Source: Rotaria socialis | Taxonomy: Eukaryota; Rotifera; Eurotatoria; Philodinida; Philodinidae | Direction of reading: 5' to 3' | Assembly (NCBI GenBank): GCA_905331475.1 | Contig: CAJNYU010002756.1 | Location: 9,131 to 73,130 of the forward strand | Length of the DNA stretch: 64,000 bases | In this document: positions 12,041-24,750 of the stretch, in pieces | Layout of the letters: each line of letters begins with the position of its first letter | Numbering within the stretch: position 1 is the first letter of the stretch | Notes under the pieces: generated by a model | What the model was told of the DNA's origin: nothing | What the model saw: only the letters and a program-made list of their open reading frames with translations | Databases searched by the model: none | Position numbers and translations under genes: made by a program

Positions 12041-12439
12041 CAGTGGCGGAGCCAGGATTTTGGGCTAGGGGGGCTGAGGCCCCGAAAAAAATTTTCGTGA
12101 ATTGTTTGAGAATTTGAAAGTCATTTTGGATTTTTTTTGGGAATTTTGACAATTTTTTTGTTTTTTTTTCGGATTTTGAAAGCTTTTTTTAGATTTTTGG
12201 AGAATTTTGAATTCTTTTTGAAGGTTTTTCAGAAACTTTTGAAGATTTTCTGGATTTTTTAGGAGATTTTGAAAATTTTTCTTGATTCTTGCGGGAGTTT
12301 TTGAGTTTCATAGCGGGCAACACTGGCTATAACATGAAATTGCAAACATTACTACATATTTATATAAAAAAATGCATTTTCTAAAATCTCGTTAGGGGAG
12401 GGGGTGAGCCCCTAGCCCCCCCCCCTGGTTCCGCCACTG
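12041..12439. mobile_element. hAT-type MITE with perfect 8-bp target duplication
   Basis: The termini read CAGTGGCGGAGCCAGG and, on the right, the inverse ending CCGCCACTG. This terminal motif is typical of widespread hAT elements. The target duplication cttacagg is exact (12033-12040 and 12440-12447). The interior is T-rich and non-coding, flanked by C-rich subterminal arms (gaggcccc, gagcccctagcccc). It lies between the OTU gene and the 3' end of the ankyrin gene. Confidence 0.9.
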
Positions 12440-12447
12440 CTTACAGG

Positions 12448-12866
12448 TTTAACACAAATATGAAATATGAAGCAATACTTGTTTATTATTTATTATCCAC
12501 ATATGCTTGATACAATATAAGAAGAAAAAAAAGAGAAACACATAGTCACTGTCACTAAACATAAGAAGATTAATTTAATAAAAAAAAAAGAATACGAAGA
12601 GGAAGAAGAAGAAAAATCTATTGTTTCCTGATCATCACGGGCTAATGGGATAGAATGAAAAAAAAATAATGATGTATAGAATAGATAATTTTATATCGTA
12701 GCAAAAATATTTAACTCAAAAAAAAAACGACAGAAACCGGTGTTTTTTTTCTTCATTCCTAGAGTAAAACAAAACAGAATTCTTATCATCATCCACAAAA
12801 AGAGATAGTTAAAGCTCGAAATAGAACACAGAGTAAAAAAAACTAACAAACAAAGACTTTCTTTTT
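12448..12866. other. 3' flank of the ankyrin gene
   Basis: A-rich sequence on the plus strand (T-rich in the sense of the transcript), with short gaaga runs. It presumably holds the 3' UTR of the minus-strand ankyrin gene. No ORF is supported. Confidence 0.4.
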
Positions 12867-15800
12867 TTAAGATTTTTCAGCTGTTATATCAACACGAATT
12901 GACGAATTACTCGAACGTGATGGTGCAGTTGATAGATAAAAATTTCCATTACTTCTCGATTGACGTACTGGACTTTGAGTGAACATATGAGTTCGTGCTG
13001 AATTAAGAACAGGTGCAATCATTGAACCATTCTTTCTCGATCCTAATGTCGATAAACTATCTGATTCATATATAAAACGTGTTTCAAATGGAGTCGCATA
13101 TTCATGTGCAACTGGTTGGTTTAGAATATTTTCCGTGCCAATATTAAGTAAAGGTGAGTCTCGTATAGATGCTGTTCGTTGTAATTGACCATGATGTAAT
13201 GAAACTTCAAGAATATTTCCTGTATAATCAAGGCCATCACGTTTCGGCCGTGTTGGAGATGGTTGTGGTTGTGGTTGACGTCGACGTGGTAATGTATCTG
13301 GTTGAATAATAATCGGTTGTGGAATCGATATTGAACCACTACGTGGTAATTGTCGAATAAATGATTCTTCGCCATTCTCAAATGTATTTCCATGTTCATT
13401 ATCATTATCGTCGACTGTTGGTGTTGTTTGAATATATCGATCAGCCATAAACGGTTGAGATTCACATTGTGTGTAATGATCTAAATAAACAAGAAGTTCA
13501 GCCATAGTAGATTGATCATGCATTGAACGAATTTCATCCTCCTCCTCTTCTTCTTCGCCACTATCATCATAGTCGTTGCAAGATGATTGATTACGATGTT
13601 CTCGGTAATCATAGGTAGTTGTTGGTGGTTGATGAAAATGAGTTCTTCGTGAACGATTAAAATCTAATGGTATTGTTGAATGTGGTATTGGATATCTATG
13701 CTGAGAATAGATCGATGCATCAAGCGTGGTCGAACGATGATTTGTTGGTGGTTTTCTCATTCGTAAACTAGGTGTTGTGCCCTTTTCTCGTGTTGATAGA
13801 GGTTCATATTGTACACCTGTATGATGTTTTCTTTTCATTGCATCAAGACTTGTATCTGTTTCTTGTGAATGCATTTGCACTCGACGACGTGGAGTAGCCG
13901 AACGAGGTCGACGTGGTGACGATGGACAACGAACTGGATGTGAAGGTGAAGGAGTAACAATATGTCGATGTTGTGGCGGTGGTGATGATGTACGTGATCG
14001 ATGTGTAACTATAGTACAAGGAGAATATGCTGATGGCGGTGGTCGCGATCGTGGTCGATGAGAATGACGAGTATCTTCTGGTAAAACTGTATAATCATCG
14101 TACGGTGTTTCATAACAGGCAGGATAATGTCCATCATAGACATAGTCTATTGTTTCTCGTCGTGGTGGTGAATTCGATGGAGTTCTACATTTAATATATT
14201 GATGAAGTATTATATCATATGGGTCATCGTATATAACTCGAGGTGTAGGTTGTCTTGGAATAGGAGAACTTCGTCGGTCAGGATAATAATCATCGTCATC
14301 ATCATATTTAATTGGCCTTGGCTCAGGTCGTTCTATAAATGAATAATCTGTTTTTGGTGTCTTTTTTGCTGGTAAAAATGTTGTTTGTGTTGATGATGAT
14401 TGTGGTTGCACTTCATTACCGAAATTTCTTGTTTGAACTGGTTCATGCATAGTACCAACGTTTCGTGTTAATTTTTCTTCCGATTGTGTACTTTCGTCGA
14501 TGAGTTTCGATTTTTGAGTGTCAATTTTTGGCTGACGATTTGGACTACGATTGCCAATAATCGAATCAGAATCGTCGTCTCGTCTATCACGTTTAGGTCT
14601 TGGTGTATTCGGGAATCGTTTACCTGGACCAAAATTTGGTCTTGGTTCAATGAATTCGTCGTCTAAATCAGTTGGCGGTGTTGACGATGGTCGACGAGGT
14701 ATAGGTTTTTCAGTTGGAAATGTTGGCAGTTTTGCACCTATTTATAAGAAGAAGAAAAATAATCGTAAAACGAATTATTTTAATGTTAAAATCTATCTGA
14801 TTGGTTTATGCCGACGCTTACTTTTCATAGTCTCTTATCATATATTTTTTTTTGTTTTCGCTATTGCTTCTGTTTTTGTTATTATAAGAAGTAGTTAGTT
14901 TTTTTCTTTTTCTGACATTTTTATCCTCAATACAAGACATAAATAATGTATTTGAAAAAAGAAAGAAAGTAATAGACTGATGTACGGAAGAAAATCAAAC
15001 AGGAACAAAAGCATAAAAATACATTAAGTTTTTTATTTTTTATTTTTCTCCTTTTTTTTCTTTGATTGGTCCGTTTTTTTGTGTCGACAAAATAGACCAA
15101 GAAAACCGCGACGATTTTCATGACTTTTAACTGATTTCTGGGATAAATTCGTGTCATAATCTAGATTAGTGTTCAAATTTTCATATTGTACTAATTGTGA
15201 ATCCGCGGTTTGACTTCTTTCAAGTAGTGTTTCTCTTCCTAATGATGGCTTAGAAGTTGATCGATGACTGCTTGATGCAGTATACATAATTTGCGACGAT
15301 TTTGTTGATGATTGTTCTGCATTTTTTATCATATCGATTGCAGAATTCGAAGGCATCGCTACATTTATATAAGAATGAATTACTGACGAGTCCGTTTTAG
15401 ATACATATGTTGGACTTCGAACTTTTGGTGAACGAGTCAAAACAATCTCTTCATCGTTATTTTGTCTTTTTGTTTGCTGACTAACTCTATAGGTTTCACT
15501 TTCACTACGAGAACTTTGATTGGTAAATATTGATTCTCGATTATCGAAAGATGACTTTTGAAAAAGAGCAGTTCGATTATCTGATGGCTTTTCATCTAGT
15601 AGAGTAGAATCGATAGATGTACCAACATCGACTACTTGTTGAAGTATAATATCCGTTGTTTGATCATTAACATAATTGATATAGGTTCTATACGTCGGTC
15701 GTTGTGTTGGTTGTGTTTTCTGTTGTACTATTGTTGAATTTTGTACGCGATTTGATGGTAGTACATCATGACCAAATACTAAACAAACTTCATCATCATC

Positions 15801-18800
15801 ACCATTTGTTGCACTATAGTCAGTTTCTTCGCCAAAATAATATCGATTATTTGGTTCGCTTGAATCACTCTCTGAATCATCTGTTGAAACAGAATTAGTC
15901 TTTCCAACAAAACGATTTAAATTATCACCCGTTAATGAGCGAAGAAGAATTGACGACGGACGAAATTCTTTCTCGCTAATAGATTTATGTATTGAATCCG
16001 GTGATAGAAATTGATTTCGTTCTCGAACTAATGATTTGATTGTATTCGCCGCACGTTCTTGAACTTCCGAACTGTCTAGTATACCTTTGTATTTATATGC
16101 TACTTGTGTATGTTTTGGTTTGTAGCTGTAAACGCTACGATCTTGATTTGGATTTTTAGTTAACATAAAATCTCCCATTATAATCGTATTGGTTTCATCA
16201 TCATTCGATGACGCAAGGACTTTTTGAGGACGAAATTTTGTTGGTGTTAAAGTATTATCATTTTTTCTATTTGAGCTTATTTCATTATCATTCGACGACC
16301 TTGAGGCAACACTAGAGGTTTGTTGATGTGGTCGTAAACGATATATTTTTGGCGTTATAGATTTAATTTGATTACTCATTGAATAATCATAGCTGTGATT
16401 AGAATAGCTATCGATATCTTGATATGTTGTAGGAACAATTTTACGAATCATCAATTGTGTCATTCGATTAAGAATAGAATTATTCTGCTGCTGAGATTTT
16501 TAATTAAAATACCTGAAGAATAGAATAATGATAGAATAGGATTCTATCGAGCAAAGTAGATATTGATTATTGAAGCCTACTCTAAGATCAATATTAAAAA
16601 AAACGATTAAAACCAGCAACAGCAGCAGCAGTAATAATGAAAAACGAGCGCAATGATCTAGTGTGATAATAAACTTACACGTAGAATCAACAAAAAAAAA
16701 CGAATTCTACCAAGAATAGAATATACTTATGATTTGATAAATATAAACTACCATCACACGAGAGATAACAACAGACAGACAAAGGGAGAAGAACAAGTCA
16801 ACTATCTGTAAGAACAAATACACTTACCAACTACAATATCTTGCCATGGAGTTTGTATATTAGGTGATTCAACGCTAACAACGCGTACTTTATATCGACC
16901 AGCTGACGAAAAAGACAAAAGGTTATTTAATGAAATTAAATTTGAAAAGAGAAAAATTCTTACGATCTCGAATAACGTAATCAGGAAAGTCAACTAATGA
17001 ACGACCTTGAATTGGTTCGAGATCTCGCATGAGTACTGTTCGAATTTGTGAACTTTGTTCAACTGAAAATAAAAAAATTTCTTCTTTTTCTCCTGTGTGC
17101 TTGAATTCCGGACAGAAGAGACTTCAACACTTTATTTTACGATTGAGCGACGAGGAAAAAACAGAAGCTCTTACGTCGTTCTTCTAATTTGACACGGTCC
17201 GTTACTCCTTCATCTCCAGCTGCACTGAATGTTTGTAATTTATCACCAGCAATAACAGTCGATTGCGGTGGATTAAACCATTCGAGACGCGTCAATTTTG
17301 GTGCTAAAATACAGAACATTTTCGTATGATTTAAAAACTTAATTTTGTTGCTATTTACATCTTAGCGATTCCATCAGTCGTATAAACAGAAAATGGTCAT
17401 TGACATCCAAATATTTGTCCTTGAAGAAAAAGCGACACAGTTTTAAAACTTCATATAAATTTTCAAAATAACACTTACGGATGAATTTAATATTTCGTCT
17501 CGATTTTCGTCCAATGATTCCAGATCATTAATACTCTATTTAAAAAGCTCAAACGTAAATAAATTTTCTTAGCGAATTAAATTCCTACGTTCGCTAATAA
17601 TGTCGGGAGACTTCTTTCAAGTCCATGTTCTCGAAGTAAATCTACTAGACGCATATCAACTCCATAGAATCCAATGCCTTGCACGCGAATATCATCACCG
17701 CCATAATTATCCGATAGGAACACACGAATAAAACGAGTTTTTAATGCTTGAAAAAACACATCGTTCTTATTGCCTTCTATAAAGAAAAAAACGAGAGTAG
17801 ATGTTGGATAATAAATCTTCACGACATACGAGATAATGGACAAGTAAAATCTTTCACTTTTAGCCACGGTCCATTAAACGCAGTTGATACATCAATATGA
17901 CCACTTCTCGGTGTCGATTGATTATCACTGAGAGAAAAAAAAGCAACATTGTCAAATAAATTATTTTCGTTTTCCTACCATCCAATAATTCTCATTCCAC
18001 TAATATTATATTGATGTTTCAAATCAAAAATAACCCAAGCATCTTTATTCTGTCTACAACACCAATAGGATCCACTCGTAGCTGAAGAAGAAAAAAATAT
18101 TCAAAAAGAAAAATTATTTTCTTTCTTACTATCGAGAAGATTTTGTACAGATGAATTGTTATCAGTTGGACTTCGAAATTCTTCACTATCCAGCGTCCAA
18201 TTAGGATGACTGCGCAGTAATGGATGAACATATGGAATAGCGTTTGCTTGAGAAAGAAAAAGAAAAATTATTAAATTGCACCAAAATTAAGCCCGCAAAA
18301 AAATTATTATGTAAATAAAAAGCAGCTATAGCAGTGATGAAAAGAAAAATAAACCTATAACTTGTGCAAAAAAAACTACAAAACCAAATGGCATGCTCAT
18401 GCATAAGTGTGGGACACTTACTGATCAATATGTGTTTTCTTTTTAAAGACTAAAAGTCAGACTTTGTTAGTTCGATTTTAAATTCACACGAAACACACAG
18501 ATTTTGTTCATTTTTTTTCTTTTTTTTTCTTTATACCTGGCATAGATCCATTTGAATATACGTGAAAACCAGATGCTTCAACTCTTGGCGTATCTAAATA
18601 GGGAAACAAAATTGAATTTATGACTTGAAAGTTTGTTTTTTTTTGAAAATTCAAGAAAAATAATTTCTTTCACCCGACAAAAGAAAAACAAACTAACATG
18701 GTGATCAATATAAGTACGTGATAATCAACGAAAAATAAAATCAGAAGCAGAAGTTCAAACAATTTTATTGATAGTTTTTTTTTGCACACCTCGGTTTATT

Positions 18801-20968
18801 GTTGATATTGTGTCAGTAGTTGTGTTTAGATTTAGCATTGGTACCGATAAAGGTATCGTTTTTGAAGATAATGTTTCTATCTTTCTCCCTTCGTTTATAT
18901 CAGATGCTATAGACAAGATTAATTAGGATGAGGGATTTAGATTATGTTTTTTTTTCAGTGTTATTGTCTAAAAATATGACAAAAACAGTATTCTTTATAA
19001 ATATACTTACGGATAAGTACGTTGACAAATGACTGTTGCTGATCCGGTTGTAAATATTCGGCTATACCAATGGGTGTTTCGCCACGATTATTTATCAAAT
19101 TTTTATCAGCACCATGGGAAACCAAAAGACGAGCAGTCGATAGTTTTAATGAACGAACTCTATACTCAAAAATATGTCTCATTCAATTTTCGTTGTTCAA
19201 TTCTATTTAACGTACGCAACGTGAAGTGGTGATGTATGTGTTCGATCGCATATATTCGGGTCCATGCCATAGTCGAGTAGTGTTTCCAAACATCTATCAT
19301 GACCTACGCAAAAATAATTAGAACAATCAGATAGAAAGTAAAACGAATAATGAAAATTTACCTAGACGAGCGGCAATGATTGCGGCTCGATAAGCTCGTT
19401 GTACTAAATTTGGATCATGAGAAAGTAAAACACTGGTAATTTCTGTTCAATCGAGAGAGAGAGAGAGAGAGAGAGAATTATTTTTATTTTTATTTTTCAG
19501 AGATTTTATACCTGGTTTATTAGCCAAAGCCGCTTCATCAAGAGCTATTCTTTGATTTCGATCTTCCAATGCTGGATCAGCTCCAGCCTTAATAATAAAC
19601 AAATAATAGTCATCACCAAGCAGGTGAAATAAAAGAAATATTTTTTCGATCTACAGAGATTCTCGTATGTTGACGAGAAGCTCATAGGTAATTCAGTGAC
19701 TTTTTATTTTATGTTTATCTTCGTTCAGATATGAATCTCAAAGGCTCAATTTCTCAACGTTCTTCTATTGACATAGTCTTTTGTTAAAAAAAAATAGTAA
19801 AAATCAATTCACTTACATTAAGCAATGCTCGTACATGATTCGCATTATCATCAATATATGAAACGGCCGCACGATGTAGTGCTGTTTTGCCTGATTTATT
19901 AAATATATTTGGATTAGCACGATATGTCAAAAGTAAATCAACGATACGATATTTTTGACGATGAACAGCCAAATTCAATGCTGTATCCCTAAGATGAAGA
20001 AAAATAATAACTATAATACTAAGATTAATTTCTAGAGTCCTAAACAAAAAGCAAACACCGACTAACGAATAAAACCCCGTGTAAACTTCAATCCTTTACT
20101 CTAATATTTTCAATGCAAATAGAGCTCGATAAACTCCGATTACAAGCCATAACTCAAGGTCGATCAGTTTTAATCCAAATAATAATTTACGATAAAAGCA
20201 CGACTTCTGTTTCTAGAGAATACTCGAGACTTTTTTTTACACTCTTCTAGTGTTACACGGTTTAATTATGTTAATCTCGATTTTCTTATGAGAGATGATA
20301 CTGGACACTTTTCAACGATTTCTATCTTAGACTAAATGAAAATTAATTGATATATCAGGTTGATCATGTCTTTACACAAGCGAAATTCAACATGCTCGAA
20401 CTAACAATTCAAATATTGATTGTGCATTATGAACATTACATGTAGACGTATAGGATAGTCTTTAGTACTAGAATGATGATAAACAAAACAAAAAAAAACT
20501 TTCATTTCTTTACATTTTTAATGAATACGTTGCTGTCAAGACAAAGAAAATATACGTGAACGAGTGGAGGACGAATACGAAAACTATTCTCAATTAACTA
20601 ACCCTGTGGAACATTGTTTATTTGGATTAGCGCCATGTACAAGAAGAATTTTCGTTTTTTCATAAGAACCTTTGCCAGCTGCAATAATCAATGGTGTTAC
20701 ATTATAGCGTGTGGCTACGCAATCAATAAAATCAATCTGATCATCAATTGCCGCATCATATCCCATCACTTCTGTAATATTTCGAAAAGGTCTTCGATGA
20801 TATGCTTGTAGGAAAGTCTTAAATGAAGAAAGAAGAGAAAAAACTTGTCGAATTATGAATTTTTCCATTGAAAATTCAGAAACATACAAACAGTTGTTCC
20901 GCACTGCCTCGGTCAACGATGGTCAACAGTTGCTGACGCCGCTGTTGATCCTCGTGCCGATGATCCAT
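12867..20968 (-). CDS. Ankyrin repeat / F5/8 type C / SAM-like protein with long disordered tail
   Basis: Nineteen exons: 20968-20888, 20817-20603, 19988-19817, 19587-19512, 19442-19362, 19303-19216, 19159-19011, 18906-18790, 18593-18537, 18246-18130, 18081-17979, 17927-17830, 17776-17589, 17535-17479, 17419-17359, 17303-17175, 17062-16964, 16902-16828 and 14737-12867; 1277 residues. Ankyrin repeats fill about 55-285 (TPLIIAAGKG, GKTALHRAA, TSPLHVAV, ARLLVSHGADKN). A discoidin-type (F5/8C) domain follows at about 345-490 (DAWVIFDLKHQYNISGMRI, then TRFIRVFLSDNYGG). About 490-555 resembles SAM (VDLLREHGLE, DHFLFIRLMESLR), and 555-655 is possibly Ig/FN3-like. The last 620 residues are Pro/Arg/Ser/Asp-rich and look disordered. 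There is no signal peptide or membrane helix, so an intracellular scaffold role is inferred. The last intron is 2.1 kb and contains another ORF. Confidence 0.8.
15033..16463 (-). CDS. Large ORF inside the last intron of the ankyrin gene (nested gene or alternative exon)
   Basis: An uninterrupted frame of 476 codons on the same strand as its host gene, Ser/Thr/Asn/Asp-rich with no folded domain I recognise. It ends in a basic tail with two cysteine-containing motifs (GFLGLFCRHKK), which could contact membranes. The frame stays open upstream of the ATG as far as a splice acceptor (aaaatctcag). All acceptors there are phase 0, whereas the preceding ankyrin exon ends in phase 1, so direct splicing would break the frame. 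A separate transcript starting in the intron, or with its own leader exon, is therefore more likely. Its length and composition argue against chance. Confidence 0.6.
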   Translation of the reverse strand: MTQLMIRKIVPTTYQDIDSYSNHSYDYSMSNQIKSITPKIYRLRPHQQTSSVASRSSNDNEISSNRKNDNTLTPTKFRPQKVLASSNDDETNTIIMGDFMLTKNPNQDRSVYSYKPKHTQVAYKYKGILDSSEVQERAANTIKSLVRERNQFLSPDSIHKSISEKEFRPSSILLRSLTGDNLNRFVGKTNSVSTDDSESDSSEPNNRYYFGEETDYSATNGDDDEVCLVFGHDVLPSNRVQNSTIVQQKTQPTQRPTYRTYINYVNDQTTDIILQQVVDVGTSIDSTLLDEKPSDNRTALFQKSSFDNRESIFTNQSSRSESETYRVSQQTKRQNNDEEIVLTRSPKVRSPTYVSKTDSSVIHSYINVAMPSNSAIDMIKNAEQSSTKSSQIMYTASSSHRSTSKPSLGRETLLERSQTADSQLVQYENLNTNLDYDTNLSQKSVKSHENRRGFLGLFCRHKKTDQSKKKKEKNKK

Positions 20969-20979
20969 TATAGTATAAT

Positions 20980-20993
20980 CTGAAATCAAAGAA
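20980..20993 (-). promoter_or_regulatory. Splice acceptor 11 bases before the ankyrin ATG (candidate trans-splice site)
   Basis: The minus strand reads ttctttgatttcag, then 11 bases, then the ATG. Only 59 bases separate this ATG from the stop codon of PIGH, so there is no room for a conventional promoter plus leader exon. This is the expected position for a spliced-leader acceptor in an operon. Confidence 0.5.
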
Positions 20994-21027
20994 AAATACG
21001 ATTTTTCTTTTTTCTTCTGTTTTTGAT

Positions 21028-21770
21028 TTATTTCAATTTCATATGAATAACAGAATATAAATGTCGATAGAATAATTTCAATACAGATAGACGAGGTAGA
21101 AGTTTAACAAAAAGTGGTAACATAGATGTATCGCCGTTCGCATTAATTATCAAAGTCAAATAGAATATCAGACGTTGCTAATAAAACAAAAGAGTAAAAT
21201 TCATTAGAATAAGATCAAACAAATACCGAAAGAAAGCCTTCATTGATTAAAATATCTTTTATTCGATTTGAACTAATAAAAATTGTTGTTTGTCTTCCAA
21301 TTACATAAGTTGTTGTCAATTGTAAACCCATTTGATTGCTAACAATAACACATTCTATTTAAAAGACGTAAAACATCAATAAAGACACGCACATAATCCA
21401 TGAATAGATGAATTTGAACGAAAAAAAAAGCAATAAATCTCTTACCACGTTTTACTTTTAAATAAGCTTTTATTATCACACCAGCTAATAAAATAATCGA
21501 GAGAAATAATAATAAACTACTATCCTAAAATAGATCATTTGTTATTTCATCCAAAGGGAAAGAAAAATATTTTTGTTTCTTTACATTTTTATGTACTCCA
21601 ATAAGAGCAGCTAGATAAGTAAAAATAATGGTTGAACCAATCCATTTTTGAACATGTAAGATGCGTCGTTTTAATCGGCATTCAGTGATTAAATTATTTT
21701 CATGTTGAATTATTTCATAATCAAGTAATTCACCGTAAATATTTTCACATGTTCCACCGTTGAATTTCAT
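21028..21770 (-). CDS. PIGH: PIG-H, subunit of GPI-GlcNAc transferase
   Basis: Four exons: 21770-21585, 21524-21446, 21354-21227 and 21177-21028; 180 residues, close to the size of human PIG-H. PIG-H is part of the ER complex that transfers GlcNAc to phosphatidylinositol, the first step of GPI-anchor synthesis. A hydrophobic hairpin (about 58-85) is followed by the family's conserved segment GLQLTTTYVIGRQTTIFI and IKDILINEGF, then RLIFYLTLII. The ATG directly follows the acceptor gattttctag. The ankyrin gene starts 59 bases after its stop on the same strand. Confidence 0.85.
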
Positions 21771-24320
21771 CTAGAAAATCATCAGTCACATATTTTGTTG
21801 TTATTGTTGTTTCTTCATATTTTTTGAATTCTCTTCTCGATTTCTATGAGACAGATTTATTTTTTTATGTTGGAGAAGAAATCCCAATTTTTTTTTCTTT
21901 TCCTTTTCAAAATCAAATTTTATTTTGTTAGAAAAGAAAAAGTTTCCCTTTCTAGATCACAGTCGAGGCTGTTGCATACTGTAAGATTCGAGTACATGTT
22001 TTCAGGAAAAAAGAAAAAAAAAAGAAAAGAATACTTGAGGTGTAGATTGTTTTATTCCGCCATGTGATAATTGATTAACCACCAGCCAATACAAATAAAT
22101 AGCTTTTTATGAAGATCTATAGGTGATTGAAAAATAAGAAAGTGAAGAAGAAGAAACGAGTGGTTCGATTTGTTAAAATAAACGCTTCTATTATTGTTAG
22201 TTCTAGAATTAATTTTCAATTCATCTAGAAAAAAAAACTCAAATCTTAAAGACTTATCCATACTTCATAGATCAATAGATCGATGTACAAGGCTTCTGCA
22301 GTAGTTATAATATTTATTTTGGAATATTCTACTGCCCGTTGATCAGACATATTCATCTCATCGACCTACAACTTAGTATATATATAACTGCATACTTCTA
22401 AGTTCTACTAAGAAGAAGAAGAAGAAGGTCTTTTTAAGTCATTCACTTAACCATTCGAACAGGAATATTTAAATCCAAGAAAATAACAACACCTACTATA
22501 TATTTATTAATGCGGGTACATGTTACATTAAACCAATCATCTTAAGTAGGTGAATTAATCGTATTGATTTCGTACAAGACGAACGAACTTTTCCATAACG
22601 ACGAGTAAATTTCATAATGAGTGATTCCACTGTAATGTGGCGTCAAATTTTCTTTGGCTTGTGTAGGAGTATCATAGTTATAGAGTGTAAGGAGAAAAAA
22701 ACTACAAATGATTTATGCTACGTAAATTGACTCAATACTTGTTAAAACACCTACGATCATTTTAATTTCCTATAGAATTACCTGAAAGAGAAAAAAATTT
22801 TCGTTTTTTATTTAACTAATCTCATTGTCAATTTGACAGGATTTAGTTTTCTACACCGATGTACTATTGTTTTACTCTTAACCAACACTCAAGTTTTGTA
22901 AAATGTTTATTTCGGTTTCAACAAAAAAAAGACGAAGAAAAAAGGAAAATGAATAATACAGATCTGCATGAATAATTTCTTGATGATTGATGAAGAAGAA
23001 GAAGAAGAAGAAAAAAATGATGTTTGAAAATCTCAGTACACAAGAAATATAGTTGAACAAAATAAAATAAAATAAAGAAAGGACAACTTAGCTAACGTAA
23101 ACTGATGGAGACCGAATGTAAAAAAAAACAACGTTTTTTTCTTCTTCATAATGGGATACATTTACTGTTGACACGATAAAGTTGTAATAACAACAGAAAG
23201 AAGAAGACGAAGAAGAAGAAGAAAAAAAAGAAACAACATCAATAATAATAAACTGACCGTAGATCATGCTTTGCATAATTGTCGTAAACCGACATTGTAT
23301 TGTTAAAGAGAAAAGAAAATGAAAATTGATATTTGTTATTTTCGGACATGAAATCTATTCTTCTGTATTTTCTTCACCTTGTCATAACAGATCCAATTTC
23401 GAAGGCCGCTTGCACCTCTTTTCTGTCTTTCAATTTTTTCTTCTTCTCCTCCTCTCATAATATGTACAATTTTGCGGTTTGTCCCTCATCAGCTTTTTTT
23501 TACGCACACTCGCGCTCACATCGCTTCAGGCAGGAAAAAGAAAAGCCGTGTTACTTTTACTTCTGCTTCTCTACTCTTTTATTTTCTGCTTCCTTTCAAC
23601 ATTCTTTTATCGATAACAGCAATGGCAATGAAAAAGCAAAAGGAAAAAAGAAAGAAGAAATAAAACTCGACTGAATTTCAAGTTCTGTCATTCAGCGACG
23701 AATGGTTGACTGCTTAGCTCACGGCTGCACAGTGATGATGATGGATAAACGTCGAACAAACGAGTTGGCTGATACACAAAGTCAACATATCTCGAAAAGG
23801 TAAATAGAAGGAAGAAAAGAAGCCCGAAATAAGAGCGAAACAGATTTGTCAACTTACGTTACAAAAGCGAATAGTAAAAGAGCGAGAGCGAGTGAGAGGA
23901 GAAAGATCTCTGTGTGGTTTCAATTTACAATTAAGCTTACTTTACTTTGCTGTCATTCATTGATGAAGGCGACAACTTTGCTTTTTTTCTCTTCGTTTCA
24001 CAAGAGTAAAAAAAGGCGAAAAAACCGAAGAACAATCTTCAAATCCAAAGAACAAAAATATCTCTCGTAGAATCAATACTCGTGTTATTCAACTAATCTC
24101 TCATTTAAATCGTCAACCGCATGCATAAACATGTTTCGAGCTCGTTTGTCACGTCGGCATCTTAAATGAAAGACTTAAATCAATATTTGACGAAACATGA
24201 GCATCCCACAATAATAAACTAAAATAGAATTTCAAAGAGAAAAATGATTAGTTGTTTATCATTTTTATTGAAATACATTGAATACAACAACAGCAATAAC
24301 AAAAAGAAATGATACAAAAA
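21771..24320. other. 2.5-kb intergenic region, low complexity
   Basis: Upstream of PIGH and downstream of SF3B6 on the minus strand. It has many gaa/ttc trinucleotide runs (22988-23010, 23200-23230) and pyrimidine tracts. Short ORFs here are compositional and show no motif. No RNA gene or transposon ends were found. Confidence 0.4.
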
Positions 24321-24750
24321 TTATGTGTTCAATCCATATTTAGCTTGTGTCTTGGCTAGTTTTTCTTTTTCTTTTTCTAAATTCATTTTATCGAATGCTT
24401 TATTTGCTTGATAATAAAGTACAACTAAATAACGATTGCAAACATTAAAACCAGATAAATGATCGCATGCATTTTTAGCATCGAATATATCTTCATAGAC
24501 AACAAACGCAGTACCTATAAAAAAAAGAAAAGAGTAAAGATATTTACAAAAGAAGAAACAACGAAAAGAGTTTACTCGATTTACCTCGTGTATCCGGTGT
24601 GTTGCCCAGACGAATTTGACGTATAGCACCGTATTTACCAAATATATCATACATTTCTTCGCCTGAAATTTTATACGGAAGGTTGCGTACGTATAACACA
24701 CGATTTATTTCAGGTGGTAAACGAAGATTAGCGCGCTTTTGCATGGCCAT
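24321..24750 (-). CDS. SF3B6: Splicing factor 3B subunit 6 (SF3b14a/p14)
   Basis: Two exons: 24750-24585 and 24514-24321; 119 residues, close to the human length of 125. It is a single RNA recognition motif protein. RNP2 is VLYVRNLPY and RNP1 is the [10 protein letters not shown] strand; the sequence [20 protein letters not shown] and the block [20 protein letters not shown] are nearly identical to the animal orthologue. In the U2 snRNP it sits at the branch-point adenosine, bound to SF3B1. The start is the conserved MAM. No acceptor-like site is evident just upstream, unlike several neighbours. Confidence 0.97.

Noticed and set aside
13121-13465. 114-codon minus-strand ORF
   Set aside because: Shifted-frame shadow of the last ankyrin-gene exon; His/Asn-rich product follows from the Pro/Gln/Arg codons.
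23333-23674. 113-codon plus-strand ORF
   Set aside because: Phe/Ser-rich from pyrimidine tracts; no motif and no splice partners.
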